NCBI GenBank assembly: GCA_036227345.1
Contig: CP109468.1
Coordinates: 2,914,001-2,978,000, forward strand
From: Streptomyces sp. NBC_01463
Lineage (GTDB): Bacteria; Actinomycetota; Actinomycetes; Streptomycetales; Streptomycetaceae
Direction of reading: 5' to 3'
Length of the DNA stretch: 64,000 nt
Each line of letters opens with the position of its first letter. The first letter of the stretch is position 1. Below are positions 1 through 7,799 of the stretch, piece after piece. A program made the translations under genes and the position numbers. The notes beneath the pieces are model-generated. The model worked only from the letters and a program-made list of their open reading frames with translations. It had not been told where the DNA came from and did no database searches.

Positions 1-315
1 GACGCGCTGGTCCACGGACTGGGCGAAGCCGTCCAGCTTGCCGACCCAGTCGATGGCGCGCGAGGAGTCGGGCGCGGCGACCGAGACGCCGAGGCCCTCG
101 ATGCGCGGGGCCTGGGACTCCCAGAAGTTGAGCTGGTAGTCCCGCTCGTGCTGGAGCGCCGTGTGGAACATGCACTGCGTGGACATGACCCGGCCGGAGC
201 GGATCTCGTCCGCCGTGCGGTTGGACATGAGGGTGACTTCGTAGCCTCTGGACTGCAGTCCGAGGGCGAGCTGGAGACCGGACTGGCCGGCTCCGACTAT
301 GAGTATCTTCCGCAT
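1..315 (-). CDS. FAD-binding monooxygenase, styrene monooxygenase StyA-like (C-terminus outside window)
   Basis: The first 105 residues of a minus-strand gene are present. The protein opens with MRKILIVGAGQSGLQLALGL, a Rossmann FAD-binding fold with the GxGxxG signature at residues 8-13. It continues with RSGRV and STQCMFHTA segments that resemble the group E flavoprotein monooxygenases typified by styrene monooxygenase StyA. The start is an ATG 22 bp downstream of the cvnD stop, so it probably sits at the end of the conservon transcript. Substrate cannot be inferred. The partner reductase, if any, would lie outside the window. Confidence 0.75.
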   Translation of the reverse strand, partial: MRKILIVGAGQSGLQLALGLQSRGYEVTLMSNRTADEIRSGRVMSTQCMFHTALQHERDYQLNFWESQAPRIEGLGVSVAAPDSSRAIDWVGKLDGFAQSVDQRV

Positions 316-337
316 CGCGGTTCTCCGTTGTGTGTGG

Positions 338-988
338 CTATGCCGGGGTGGCGTCGAGTGCATGGCCCACCAGGGCCAGCAGCGACTCGACGACGGTGAT
401 CCTGTTACGCGCGTCCATGATCACAACAGGCACGTGCGGAGGGACCGTCAGGGCCTCCCGGACGTCATCGGCCTCGAACCCGGGCGTTCCCTCGAAGTGG
501 TTGACGGCCACGATGTACGGCAGGCCGCAGCTCTCGAAGTAGTCGAGGGCGGGGAAGCAGTCGGCGAGCCGGCGGGTGTCGGCCATCACGACCGCGCCGA
601 TCGCGCCGCGCACCAGGTCGTCCCACATGAACCAGAAGCGCTGCTGGCCGGGTGTGCCGAAGACGTACAGCACCAGGTCGTCGTCGAGGGTCAGCCGGCC
701 GAAGTCCATGGCTACGGTCGTGGTGACCTTGTCGGGCGTCGCGGTGAGGTCGTCGGTCTCCTCGCTCGCCTGGGTCATCATCGCTTCGGTCTTCAGCGGG
801 GTGATCTCGGAGACCGAGCCCACGAAGGTGGTCTTGCCCACGCCGAAGCCGCCCGCGACGACTATCTTCGTGGCGATCGGCGCCCGGGTGTGGTCGAGCT
901 GCCAGGCCTGCAGCGCTTCGTCGGCCTGGTCCTTGGGGCCCGGCTGGCGAGGGGCGAACAGCGCCGACTCAGAGACGACGGAGTCCAT
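338..988 (-). CDS. cvnD: CvnD-type small GTPase of a conservon
   Basis: A 216-residue Ras-like GTP-binding protein, the last member of the conservon. The P-loop GGFGVGKTT is at residues 46-54 and the switch II motif GTPGQ at 111-115. The position of the usual guanine-specificity motif NKxD reads NHFE (163-166), a variation I associate with this MglA-like family. It overlaps cvnC by 20 bp. In known conservons CvnD works with CvnA (sensor ATPase), CvnB (roadblock) and CvnC (DUF742) as a membrane-associated, G-protein-like signalling complex. The conservon number relative to S. coelicolor is not assigned. Confidence 0.93.
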   Translation of the reverse strand: MDSVVSESALFAPRQPGPKDQADEALQAWQLDHTRAPIATKIVVAGGFGVGKTTFVGSVSEITPLKTEAMMTQASEETDDLTATPDKVTTTVAMDFGRLTLDDDLVLYVFGTPGQQRFWFMWDDLVRGAIGAVVMADTRRLADCFPALDYFESCGLPYIVAVNHFEGTPGFEADDVREALTVPPHVPVVIMDARNRITVVESLLALVGHALDATPA

Positions 989-1385
989 TGAGCACCCTTT
1001 CGAGCAGCGCGCGGTCGGGCTGGCCGGTGCCGTGACCGGTTCCGTACACGCGGATCTTTCCCTGGTCGGCCAAGTCGCTGAGCAGCACCCTGACCACGCC
1101 GAGCGGCATCTTCAGGAGTGCGGAGATCTCCGCGACGGTACGCATCCGCCGGCAGAGCTCGACGATGGCCTGGAGCTCCGGCATCACACGCGAGGCCAGG
1201 TTTCCGTTGGTCAGTTCGCGTCGCTCGTCCGGGGCTTCGAGCGCGGCCACGAACGTCTCGACGAGCAGCACGTGCCCGAAGCGGGTGCGGCCGCCGGTGA
1301 GCGAGTACGGGCGGACGCGTGCGGGCCGTTTGTCGGCGCCGCGCACGGGGAGCCTGCGGGCGGGTTCGGCGGCGGCGTGGGTCAC
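969..1385 (-). CDS. cvnC: CvnC-type DUF742 protein
   Basis: A 138-residue protein of the DUF742 family. Characteristic segments are RVRPYSLTGGRT at residues 24-35 and the C-terminal winged-helix-like part (AEISALLKMPLGVVRVLLSDL, split at residues about 85-105), followed by a short basic tail. It sits between the roadblock and GTPase genes. The start overlaps the cvnB stop by 4 bp (ATGA), indicating translational coupling. In the conservon model this protein associates with the other Cvn proteins at the membrane; its biochemical role is not established. Confidence 0.92.
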   Translation of the reverse strand: MTHAAAEPARRLPVRGADKRPARVRPYSLTGGRTRFGHVLLVETFVAALEAPDERRELTNGNLASRVMPELQAIVELCRRMRTVAEISALLKMPLGVVRVLLSDLADQGKIRVYGTGHGTGQPDRALLERVLNGLRRL

Positions 1386-1861
1386 TGGGCGCTCTCCATC
1401 GATTTGCGCAGCTCACTGCGGAGTTCGGGGGTGAGTACGTGTCCGGCACGGCCGACGAAGAGCGCCATGTGGTAGGCGATGACGCTCATGTCGCAGTCGG
1501 GGGTGGCGTGCACCCCGAGCAGCGAGCCGTCGCTGATCGACATGACGAAGACGCTGCCCTCGTCCATGGCGACCATGGTCTGCTTGACGCCGCCGCCGTC
1601 CATCAGCTTCGCGGCGCCGACGGTGAGGCTGCCGATGCCGGAGACGATGGTCGCCAGGTCGGCGCTGGAGCCACGGGGGCCGTCCTGCCTGCCGGTCACC
1701 GGGGCGCTCTGGTGGCCGGGGTCGGAGGAGAGCAGCATGAGCCCGTCGGACGAGACGACGGTGACCGAGTGGACCCCTGGCACCTCCTCCACCAGATTGC
1801 TCAGCAACCAGTGAAGGTTCCGGGCCTCGGTACTCAGCCCGAATGTGCTGGGCGCAGTCAA
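1382..1861 (-). CDS. cvnB: CvnB-type roadblock/LC7 protein
   Basis: A 159-residue roadblock/LC7 domain protein. The fold is recognisable from NLVEEVPGVHSVTVVSSDGL at residues 22-41 and the terminal helix region. Such proteins act as regulators of the small GTPase encoded two genes downstream. The gene overlaps cvnA upstream and cvnC downstream by 4 bp each, so the whole set is tightly coupled. The central loop (residues 48-65, G/P/S-rich) is longer than in minimal roadblock domains. Confidence 0.93.
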   Translation of the reverse strand: MTAPSTFGLSTEARNLHWLLSNLVEEVPGVHSVTVVSSDGLMLLSSDPGHQSAPVTGRQDGPRGSSADLATIVSGIGSLTVGAAKLMDGGGVKQTMVAMDEGSVFVMSISDGSLLGVHATPDCDMSVIAYHMALFVGRAGHVLTPELRSELRKSMESAQ

Positions 1862-4845
1862 CTGCGTGCCTCCTCGACTGTGTCCCCCGTCTCCCCGGTA
1901 CGGCCATCGGTACGGCCGGCCGGCTCAGTGTGCTCGGTACGTGTGGTGCCGGTGGCCGGGGCGGTGGCCTCGGCGATCTCCGCCTCGACGTCCCTGCGGC
2001 CGTTCTTCGCGCCCTGGTGGAAGCCGCCGAGCCGGCGGCGCAGGGCCTCCTTGTCCACGCTGCCCTTGCGTTCGGCCGTGGGGGCGGCCGCGGGCTTGAC
2101 GACCCGGGGGGTGCGCTTGGGCAGTCCCTTGTCGGTGGTCCGCTCGGGCTCGGCGTGGCGCGGCCCGGGCAGGGCGTCGGCCACGGGGCTCGCGGGGGCG
2201 GCCGGCTCCGGGGCGGGCACGGGGGCCGGGGCGGCGGGCCGGCCGGTGCCCTCGTCCGCGGTGCGCTCGTGGCGGTCGGGACCGATGGCGTACGGCCCGT
2301 CGGCGGTGGCGGGCTCCGGGCCGTCCCCGAAGGCGGGGGCGTGCGTGAACTCGGGTACGTCGTCGAACTCGGGCACACGCGGGAGCCGGACCTGCATCGT
2401 GGTCTCGGCCTCGCTCTCGGCGGGCACGAAGGACGCGGGGTCCGGCGCGGACGCCTGCGCGGACCGTGTCTCCGGCTCCGGCTCCGGCGCGACCGGGGGC
2501 GCGTGGTCGGGCACCGGGACGGCCGGGGTGCGGACCTCGGCAGCGGCCGCGGGGACGGTTGCCGGGCCGGCCTCGGCGATGGTCTGCTCGGCCGCCGCGA
2601 TCAGCGGGTCGCCGGGCAGCGCGAGGGTGCGGCGCGGCAGGGCGTTGGAGTTGGCCTCGGCGACCGAACCGGGGAGGTTCAGCGTCGGCGCGTCGCCGGG
2701 GGCCGTGACCGGCGGCGGGGTGGCGGCCGGGGGCGCCTTCGGCAGCAGGGCCTGCGGCAGCACGACGACGGCGGTCACGCCGCTGCCCTTCTGCTCGCGC
2801 AGCTGGACCCGGACGCCGTGGCGCGCGGCCAGCAGCGAGGTCACCTGGAGGCCGAGACCGGCCCCGTCCGCGCTCTGCTCGCCCGCCTCGAAGAGCGACG
2901 GGTCACCGAGCCGGGTGTTGAGCTCGCCCATCCGCACGGACGACATGCCGATGCCCTCGTCCTGCACGGAGAGCATCACCTCACCGGTCTCCAGCAGCCA
3001 GCCGGAGAGCTGGACATGGGAGTCCGGCGGGGAGAACGAGGTGGCGTTCTCCAGGAGTTCGGCGACGAGGTGGCTGAGGTCGTCGGCGGCGAACCCGGCG
3101 ACCTGGGCGTGCGGCGGCAGGGACTGGATGGTGACCCGCTCGTACCGCTCGATCTCGCTGACCGCGGCGCGCAGGACGTCGACCAGCGGGATCGGTCCGG
3201 GGTGCCCGTGGCCGTGCTCGGCGCCCGCGAGGACCAGCATGTTCTCGCTGTGGCGGCGCATGACGGTGGCCATGTGGTCGAGCTTGAACAGCGTGCCGAG
3301 CCGCTCCGGGTCCTGCTCGCGCTCCTCCAGCGACTCGATGACGCCGAGCTGGCGCTCGACGAGACCGAGGGTGCGCAGCGAGAGGTTGACGAAGGTGTGG
3401 TGGACGGTGTTCTTCAGCTTCTCCAGCTGGGCCGCGAGATCGGCGGTGTGGACCTGGAGTTCCGCACGCTGGAGGGTGAGGGCCTCGCGGCCGGCGATCA
3501 GTTCGCCGCGCTCGCTCTCCAGCTTCTCGAACCGTCCGCCGAACTCGTGGAGCAGTCCGTGGAGCCGGCCGTGCAGGGCGTTGATGGAGCGGACGACCTG
3601 GGCGAACTCGTCGTTGCGGCCGGTGTAGCGGACCGGTTCGGCGGTCTCGGGTTCCGCGGCGAGGCGGCCGGCGCCGATGCGCAGGACGGCGAGCGGCTGG
3701 GTGAGGGTGCGGGCCACGGCGGTGGAGACGCCGACGGCGATGAGCAGGCAGCCGCCGAGGAGGGCGATCCGCAGTTCGAGCGCCGTGACGTCGTCGTCGC
3801 GCAGCTGGCCGAGGCGCTGCACCTGGGCGGTGCCGAGGGCGGACTCGACGCCGCGCATCCGGTCGATCCGGGCGGAGAGCGCCGCCTGGAGCTTCTTGCT
3901 GCTGGTCTTCTGGTCGGACTCGGAGAGCTCGGGGCGGTCGGTGAGCCCGGCGAGGTACTTCTCGGCGCTGTTGACCTCGGGTCCGGTGACGGTGGTGGCC
4001 AGCTTGTCGCGGGCGGTGGCGCCGGCGGACTGGTCGAAGGAGGCCAGTGCGGAGAGTTCGCCGACCCGGGCCTGCTGGGCGGCGCCGCTCAGCGCGTCAC
4101 GGGTGCGGTCCTCCTTGGTCTCGCCCTCGTCCTGGGGCTGGACGGGCAGGCCGGTGAACGGGTCGGTCTGCGGGGCGGCCGGCTCCTTGCGGGGGACGGC
4201 GAGGGCGGCGAGCAGCAGCCCGCGGGTGGCGGAGGCCTGTTCGGTGGCCCGGCCGAGCGCGAGCGGGGTGCGGGCCGCCTCGGCGGCGCGCGGCGGGGTC
4301 TTGTCCGCGAGTTCGTTGGCGAGGTCGTGGAGCTTGGAGATGACCTCGGTGTACGCCTGGTGGGCCTCCAGGGCCGTGCCCTTGCCGCCCACGGCGTCCC
4401 GCCGCAGCGAGGGGATGGTGGAGAGGTCGCGGCGCAGGTCGGCGGGGGCCGTGTCCCGGATCTCGTCCACCTGCTGGTCGACGCGGGCGCTGCGGCTCCC
4501 CGCGGCGGAACTCGTCCCGCCGGGCTTGCCCTCCCGGCCGGCGGCGATGAACGCGGTGACCTCGTCGCGCTCGTCGGCGAGGGAGTGCGCGAGCGCGATG
4601 GCCTGCTGGTTCAGCTCCGCGAGGGTGACCAGCCGCTGCGACTCGGTCAGGTCGGACGAGGCGCTCAGAGCCGCGGGCGCCCCTGCGGCTATGACGGTGA
4701 TCCCGACGACCGCGACGCCCGCGACGAGCCGGCTGCGGACGCGCACGGTGCGCCCGCTCTCAGCCGGCGCCGAAGGCGCCACCCCGGAACCGTTCTGCTT
4801 GCTGCCCTTGCTCCGAGGCCGCTTCTTCTGCACCGGTGCTCGCAA
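1858..4845 (-). CDS. cvnA: CvnA-type membrane sensor with nitrate/nitrite-sensing, HAMP and HATPase domains
   Basis: A 995-residue sensor that begins the conservon. After a basic N-terminus comes a transmembrane helix at about 40-62. A long extracytoplasmic helical NIT-type domain spans about 63-355, with a second membrane helix at 358-380, then HAMP, a coiled coil (425-480) and a histidine-kinase-like ATPase. The ATPase has LLENATSF (N box) at 597-604, DEGIGM at 629-634 and GAGLGL at 661-666. The dimerisation segment LDHMATVMRRH replaces a classical H box, so autophosphorylation is not assured. Residues 700-995 are a P/A/E-rich, probably disordered tail. The start chosen is the ATG at 4845, preceded by a candidate BldD-type palindrome. 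Confidence 0.9.
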   Translation of the reverse strand: MRAPVQKKRPRSKGSKQNGSGVAPSAPAESGRTVRVRSRLVAGVAVVGITVIAAGAPAALSASSDLTESQRLVTLAELNQQAIALAHSLADERDEVTAFIAAGREGKPGGTSSAAGSRSARVDQQVDEIRDTAPADLRRDLSTIPSLRRDAVGGKGTALEAHQAYTEVISKLHDLANELADKTPPRAAEAARTPLALGRATEQASATRGLLLAALAVPRKEPAAPQTDPFTGLPVQPQDEGETKEDRTRDALSGAAQQARVGELSALASFDQSAGATARDKLATTVTGPEVNSAEKYLAGLTDRPELSESDQKTSSKKLQAALSARIDRMRGVESALGTAQVQRLGQLRDDDVTALELRIALLGGCLLIAVGVSTAVARTLTQPLAVLRIGAGRLAAEPETAEPVRYTGRNDEFAQVVRSINALHGRLHGLLHEFGGRFEKLESERGELIAGREALTLQRAELQVHTADLAAQLEKLKNTVHHTFVNLSLRTLGLVERQLGVIESLEEREQDPERLGTLFKLDHMATVMRRHSENMLVLAGAEHGHGHPGPIPLVDVLRAAVSEIERYERVTIQSLPPHAQVAGFAADDLSHLVAELLENATSFSPPDSHVQLSGWLLETGEVMLSVQDEGIGMSSVRMGELNTRLGDPSLFEAGEQSADGAGLGLQVTSLLAARHGVRVQLREQKGSGVTAVVVLPQALLPKAPPAATPPPVTAPGDAPTLNLPGSVAEANSNALPRRTLALPGDPLIAAAEQTIAEAGPATVPAAAAEVRTPAVPVPDHAPPVAPEPEPETRSAQASAPDPASFVPAESEAETTMQVRLPRVPEFDDVPEFTHAPAFGDGPEPATADGPYAIGPDRHERTADEGTGRPAAPAPVPAPEPAAPASPVADALPGPRHAEPERTTDKGLPKRTPRVVKPAAAPTAERKGSVDKEALRRRLGGFHQGAKNGRRDVEAEIAEATAPATGTTRTEHTEPAGRTDGRTGETGDTVEEARS

Positions 4846-4873
4846 TCTTGACTCGTCCGCCCTTGAAGCAGAG

Positions 4874-4888
4874 GTGACGCACGGTCAC
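4874..4888. promoter_or_regulatory. candidate BldD operator upstream of cvnA
   Basis: The 15-mer GTGACGCACGGTCAC is an inverted repeat (GTGAC, 5 nt, GTCAC). It matches every fixed position but one of the published BldD consensus (T.AC.C[A/T]G.GT.A). It lies about 29-43 bp upstream of the cvnA start codon, where a repressor could overlap the promoter. The match is seen in sequence; binding is inference. Confidence 0.4.
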
Positions 4889-4969
4889 GTGAACGAGCGC
4901 CCCGACCCCTGGTACGGCTTCTGACCATTCCAGTGCTTTTGAGAGGGGGGCGCGCATCAACCGCTCCGC

Positions 4970-4983
4970 CACTCGAACGAGTG
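4970..4983. repeat. short palindrome in the cvnA leader region
   Basis: CACTCGAACGAGTG has two 6-bp arms around AA. It could be a regulator half-site pair or an RNA hairpin. No regulator is suggested. Confidence 0.3.
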
Positions 4984-5197
4984 AACATCACTCCGGAGTT
5001 GGCGAACAAGTCTCCCCCCGGGCCCCGGACGGCACACCCGGGCGCCCGGCTGGAACTTCGGGGCAGGCTTTGGCAGGATGCCCGCCCGCACACTCCCCGG
5101 AGTGATTCCTTCCGCTCCAGCCGCCCGCCTGACCTGCTGGTACGGGCCAATCCCCGGTCCGTGCAGGCTCCGTGAAGGCGTCGTGCAGACTGACCGC

Positions 5198-5983
5198 ATG
5201 CGCATCGAACTCGCCACCGCCCCCGGCACTCCCGGGCGACCGAACGAGGACTGGGCCGCCACCGTCCTGCCCGCCTCCGGCCAGGGTGGGGGGCTCGTAC
5301 TGCTCGACGGCGTGACCCCGCCACAGGGGGACGACGGTTGTGTGCACTCGGTCCCGTGGTTCACCGCCCGGCTGGGCGGCGCCCTGGTCGAACTGTCGGG
5401 TTCGCGGCGGGATCTGACCCTGCGGGAGGTCCTCGCGGAGTCCATCCGGCGCACCGCCGACACGCATCGTTCCCTGTGTGACCTTTCTCACGTGCGTACG
5501 CCACAGGCAACTGCCGTCGTGGTGCGTTGGGACGAGGAGGAGATCGAGTACCTGGTGCTGTCCGACTCGGTCCTGCTGTTCGAGTCGCCCGTCGGCACGG
5601 TCGGCGCCCTGCTGGACGACCGGCTCGACCGGCTGCCGCCGGGCTCCCTGGCCTCCGAGGCGATCGCCGACGCGCGGGTGCGGAACAAGGAGGGCGGCTT
5701 CTTCACCGCCGCCGCCGACCCGGCCGTGGCGGACCGCGCGGTCACGGGGCGGACGCCGCGCGCCGAGGTGCGTGCGGTGGCCGCGCTGACGGACGGGGCG
5801 AGCCGCTGGACGGAGATGTTCGGCGAGGGCGACTGGACGGCCTGCTTCCGGGTGCTCCACAAGGAGGGGCCGCAGGGGCTGATCGACCGGGTCCGGGCCC
5901 TGGAGGACGCGGACACGGAGCGTAGGCACCTGCGGCGGAGCAAGACCCATGACGACGCGACGGCGGTCTTCGCCCAGCTGTGA
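5198..5983 (+). CDS. PP2C-like protein phosphatase domain protein
   Basis: A 261-residue protein with the layout of PP2C/SpoIIE-type metal-dependent phosphatases: PNEDWA near residue 15, LLDGVTP near 32 (the DG metal-binding element) and LTDGASR near 193. A C-terminal SKTHDDATAV segment is typical of the last metal-binding Asp. The start is the ATG giving MRIELATAPG. An in-frame ATG 120 bp upstream would add 40 Cys/Pro-rich residues unlike the family. It is divergent from the conservon. Substrate is unknown; some members of this group in actinobacteria have partial metal sites, so activity should not be assumed. Confidence 0.75.
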   Translation: MRIELATAPGTPGRPNEDWAATVLPASGQGGGLVLLDGVTPPQGDDGCVHSVPWFTARLGGALVELSGSRRDLTLREVLAESIRRTADTHRSLCDLSHVRTPQATAVVVRWDEEEIEYLVLSDSVLLFESPVGTVGALLDDRLDRLPPGSLASEAIADARVRNKEGGFFTAAADPAVADRAVTGRTPRAEVRAVAALTDGASRWTEMFGEGDWTACFRVLHKEGPQGLIDRVRALEDADTERRHLRRSKTHDDATAVFAQL

Positions 5984-6044
5984 GCCGCCGGGCGGGCGCC
6001 CTGCCGCCCCGCGGGCCGGCCGCCCCCGCCTCCCCCGCCCGTGA

Positions 6045-6476
6045 TCAGTCCTCGGCGCGGGCGTTCAGCTGGTGCAGCAGCCGGGCCAGATCCGCCACTT
6101 CGGCGCGGTCCCAGTCTGCGAGCTTGCGCACGTAGCGGTCGCGGCGGGCGTCGCGGACGCTGCGGAAGCGGGCGAGGCCCTCGTCGGTGAGGTGGACGAG
6201 GAAGGCCCGGCCGTCGGCCGGGTCGGGCTCGCGCGCCACCAGTCCGAGCGTTTCCAGAGCACGCAGTTGACGGCTCATGGTGGCCTTGCCGACACCGAAG
6301 TAGGAGGCGAGGTCGGTGGCCCGCTGCCGGCCGGCCGATTCGAGCCGCACGAACAGCCCGTAGGCCGCGGCCTCCAGTTCGGGGTGGACCTCGCGCGCCA
6401 TCTCGCCGGAGTTCGCCCGGGCACGGCGCAGGAAAACCGCCAACTCCAGCTCCAGGGCCAGAAATTCGTGGTCCAC
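6045..6476 (-). CDS. MarR family transcriptional regulator
   Basis: A winged-helix MarR regulator of 143 residues from the GTG at 6476, which has a well-spaced GGAGGA. An in-frame ATG at 6542 would give 165 residues. The DNA-binding helix region is RATDLASYFGVGKATMSRQL, followed by the wing REPDPADGRAFLVHLTDEG. It is transcribed divergently from the GH25 muramidase gene, whose promoter region carries CATGGCATG repeats. It may regulate itself and that neighbour, but no ligand is evident. Confidence 0.85.
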   Translation of the reverse strand: MDHEFLALELELAVFLRRARANSGEMAREVHPELEAAAYGLFVRLESAGRQRATDLASYFGVGKATMSRQLRALETLGLVAREPDPADGRAFLVHLTDEGLARFRSVRDARRDRYVRKLADWDRAEVADLARLLHQLNARAED

Positions 6477-6674
6477 ACCACTTCCTCCGCTTGCGCCGGG
6501 TTCACTCCCGCTTTCGCTCCCGTGCACGTCAACACCCCTCATGAGCTTTCCCGCCGCTGAAAGTTTCTTTCACCGCTGGTCATCGCCGCAGCTCCGCCAG
6601 TATTTCGCAGGAGTAGACCAACGGCACCGTCCTGGCCCTCTTCCGCGACCCGGGTCTACGTGCGTAGCGTCATG

Positions 6675-6699
6675 CATGGCATGTTCACACCATGGCATG
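6675..6699. repeat. CATGGCATG direct repeats between marR and muramidase genes
   Basis: The 9-mer CATGGCATG occurs at 6675-6683 and 6691-6699, 16 bp apart, within a stretch rich in overlapping CATG palindromes. It lies 68-92 bp before the muramidase start. It is a candidate regulator-binding region; no assignment is made. Confidence 0.3.
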
Positions 6700-6766
6700 C
6701 CGCCAGGGGTGCGCCCGGCGCCCCCTGGGTCAGCAGGTCCCCCCACCGAGGCCTCGGAGGCACGCA

Positions 6767-7606
6767 ATGCCCGTGCACAGATCCGGCTCCAAGACAGCTC
6801 GCCGCTCGCGCTTCGCCGCAGCGGGAACTCTGCTCGCAGCTCTCTCCCTCCTCGTCGCCCTGCCCGGCGCCGCGGGCGCGGCCACCGGAGACCCCACGCA
6901 CCCCGCCCGGGGCACGGCCACGATGGGCATGGGCGTCATCGCCCACGACGGCCAGGGCGGACTGCCCACCAGCCGTGCGGTCCAGACCGAGGGCGTGGAC
7001 GTCAGCGGTCACCAGAACGCCGTGAACTGGTCGGCGCTCTGGAGCAGCGGCGTCAAGTGGGCCTACGTCAAGGCCTCGGAGGGCACGTACTACACGAACG
7101 AGGACTTCACCCAGCAGTACAACGGCTCGTACAACGTCGGGATGATCCGCGGCTCGTACCACTTCGCCACCCCGGACACCACGAGCGGCGCCGTCCAGGC
7201 CAACTACTTCGTGGACCACGGCGGCGGCTGGTCCAAGGACGGCAGGACGCTGCCGGGCGTCCTCGACATCGAGTGGAATCCGTACGGGGCGCAGTGCTAC
7301 GGCAAGACCGCGGCCGGGATGGTCTCCTGGATCCGCGACTTCGTGAACACCTACAAGGCGCGCACCGGACGCGACGCGGTCATCTACACCGCGACCAGCT
7401 GGTGGCAGTCCTGCACGGGCAACAGCGCGAGCTTCGGCACCACCAACCCGCTCTGGGTGGCCCGTTACAACACCACGGTCGGCACGCTCCCGGCCGGCTG
7501 GGGCTTCTACACGATCTGGCAGTACACCTCGACCGGCCCCACGGTCGGCGACCACAACCACTTCAACGGCGCCCTCGACCGCGTACAGGCGCTGGCCAAC
7601 GGCTGA
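6767..7606 (+). CDS. secreted GH25 muramidase (lysozyme)
   Basis: A 279-residue secreted glycoside hydrolase of family 25, hydrolysing the MurNAc-GlcNAc bond of peptidoglycan. The signal peptide runs to about residue 38 (basic N-region, hydrophobic core, AGA cleavage region). Catalytic-site segments are GVDVSGHQ (D78) and LDIEW (D167, E169), matching the DxE arrangement of Streptomyces cellosyl-type lysozymes. The start is the ATG preceded by GGAGG at 6756-6760; the longer upstream frame is not needed. The single catalytic domain has no cell-wall-binding module. Confidence 0.92.
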   Translation: MPVHRSGSKTARRSRFAAAGTLLAALSLLVALPGAAGAATGDPTHPARGTATMGMGVIAHDGQGGLPTSRAVQTEGVDVSGHQNAVNWSALWSSGVKWAYVKASEGTYYTNEDFTQQYNGSYNVGMIRGSYHFATPDTTSGAVQANYFVDHGGGWSKDGRTLPGVLDIEWNPYGAQCYGKTAAGMVSWIRDFVNTYKARTGRDAVIYTATSWWQSCTGNSASFGTTNPLWVARYNTTVGTLPAGWGFYTIWQYTSTGPTVGDHNHFNGALDRVQALANG

Positions 7607-7649
7607 CCGCCCCCCGCCGGCAGCCGCCCGGCCCTTCCGTCCTTCCCCG

Positions 7650-7684
7650 CAGAGCCCGGTGACGCACCCAGTCGCCGGGCTCTG
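7650..7684 (+). terminator. stem-loop terminator after muramidase gene
   Basis: The inverted repeat CAGAGCCCGG...CCGGGCTCTG has 10-bp arms plus an inner GAC/GTC pairing. It lies 44 bp after the muramidase stop and has no U tract, as is usual in Streptomyces. Confidence 0.7.
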
Positions 7685-7715
7685 TCCCGTACGCCCCACC
7701 AGCACGGACACCCCC

Positions 7716-7747
7716 CTATACATCGCGTGTATACGCACTATGTATAG
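7716..7747. promoter_or_regulatory. nested TGTATA-type operator upstream of the deacetylase-like lipoprotein
   Basis: CTATACAT (7716-7723) and ATGTATAG (7740-7747) form a perfect inverted repeat with a 16-nt spacer. Nested inside, TATACA (7717-7722) and TGTATA (7728-7733) form a second repeat with a 5-nt spacer. The A/T richness stands out in this genome. It lies 53-84 bp upstream of the next gene's start and probably overlaps the promoter. TATAC-rich palindromes are typical of GntR-type regulators, but no specific regulator can be named. Confidence 0.5.
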
Positions 7748-7799
7748 TCCTTGCAGTTCGCACATAAGTGCGGTGTAAGCCATGAGGGAGTGACCTGCC

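Larger units (their letters stand above)
4846..5197. promoter_or_regulatory. divergent intergenic region upstream of cvnA and the PP2C-like gene
   Basis: 352 bp with no convincing gene. It contains a BldD-box-like inverted repeat (4874-4888) close to cvnA and a short palindrome (4970-4983). A minus-strand reading frame of 70 codons (4972-4760) lies here, but it overlaps cvnA in another frame and looks spurious. No tRNA cloverleaf could be closed. Confidence 0.6.

Noticed and set aside
1319..3628. Long plus-strand ORFs across the conservon (769 and 1002 codons)
   Set aside because: They are GC-rich shadows of cvnA on the opposite strand, with low-complexity translation; the conservon proteins are clear.
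4760..4972. 70-codon minus-strand ORF (MAERLMRAPL...)
   Set aside because: It overlaps the cvnA N-terminus in another frame, has no recognisable family and resembles typical spurious frames.
4860..4985. tRNA-like 5' half on the minus strand (GTGGCGGAGCGGTTGATGCG)
   Set aside because: It resembles the D-arm region of a Leu tRNA but no anticodon stem, T-arm or acceptor pairing could be closed.
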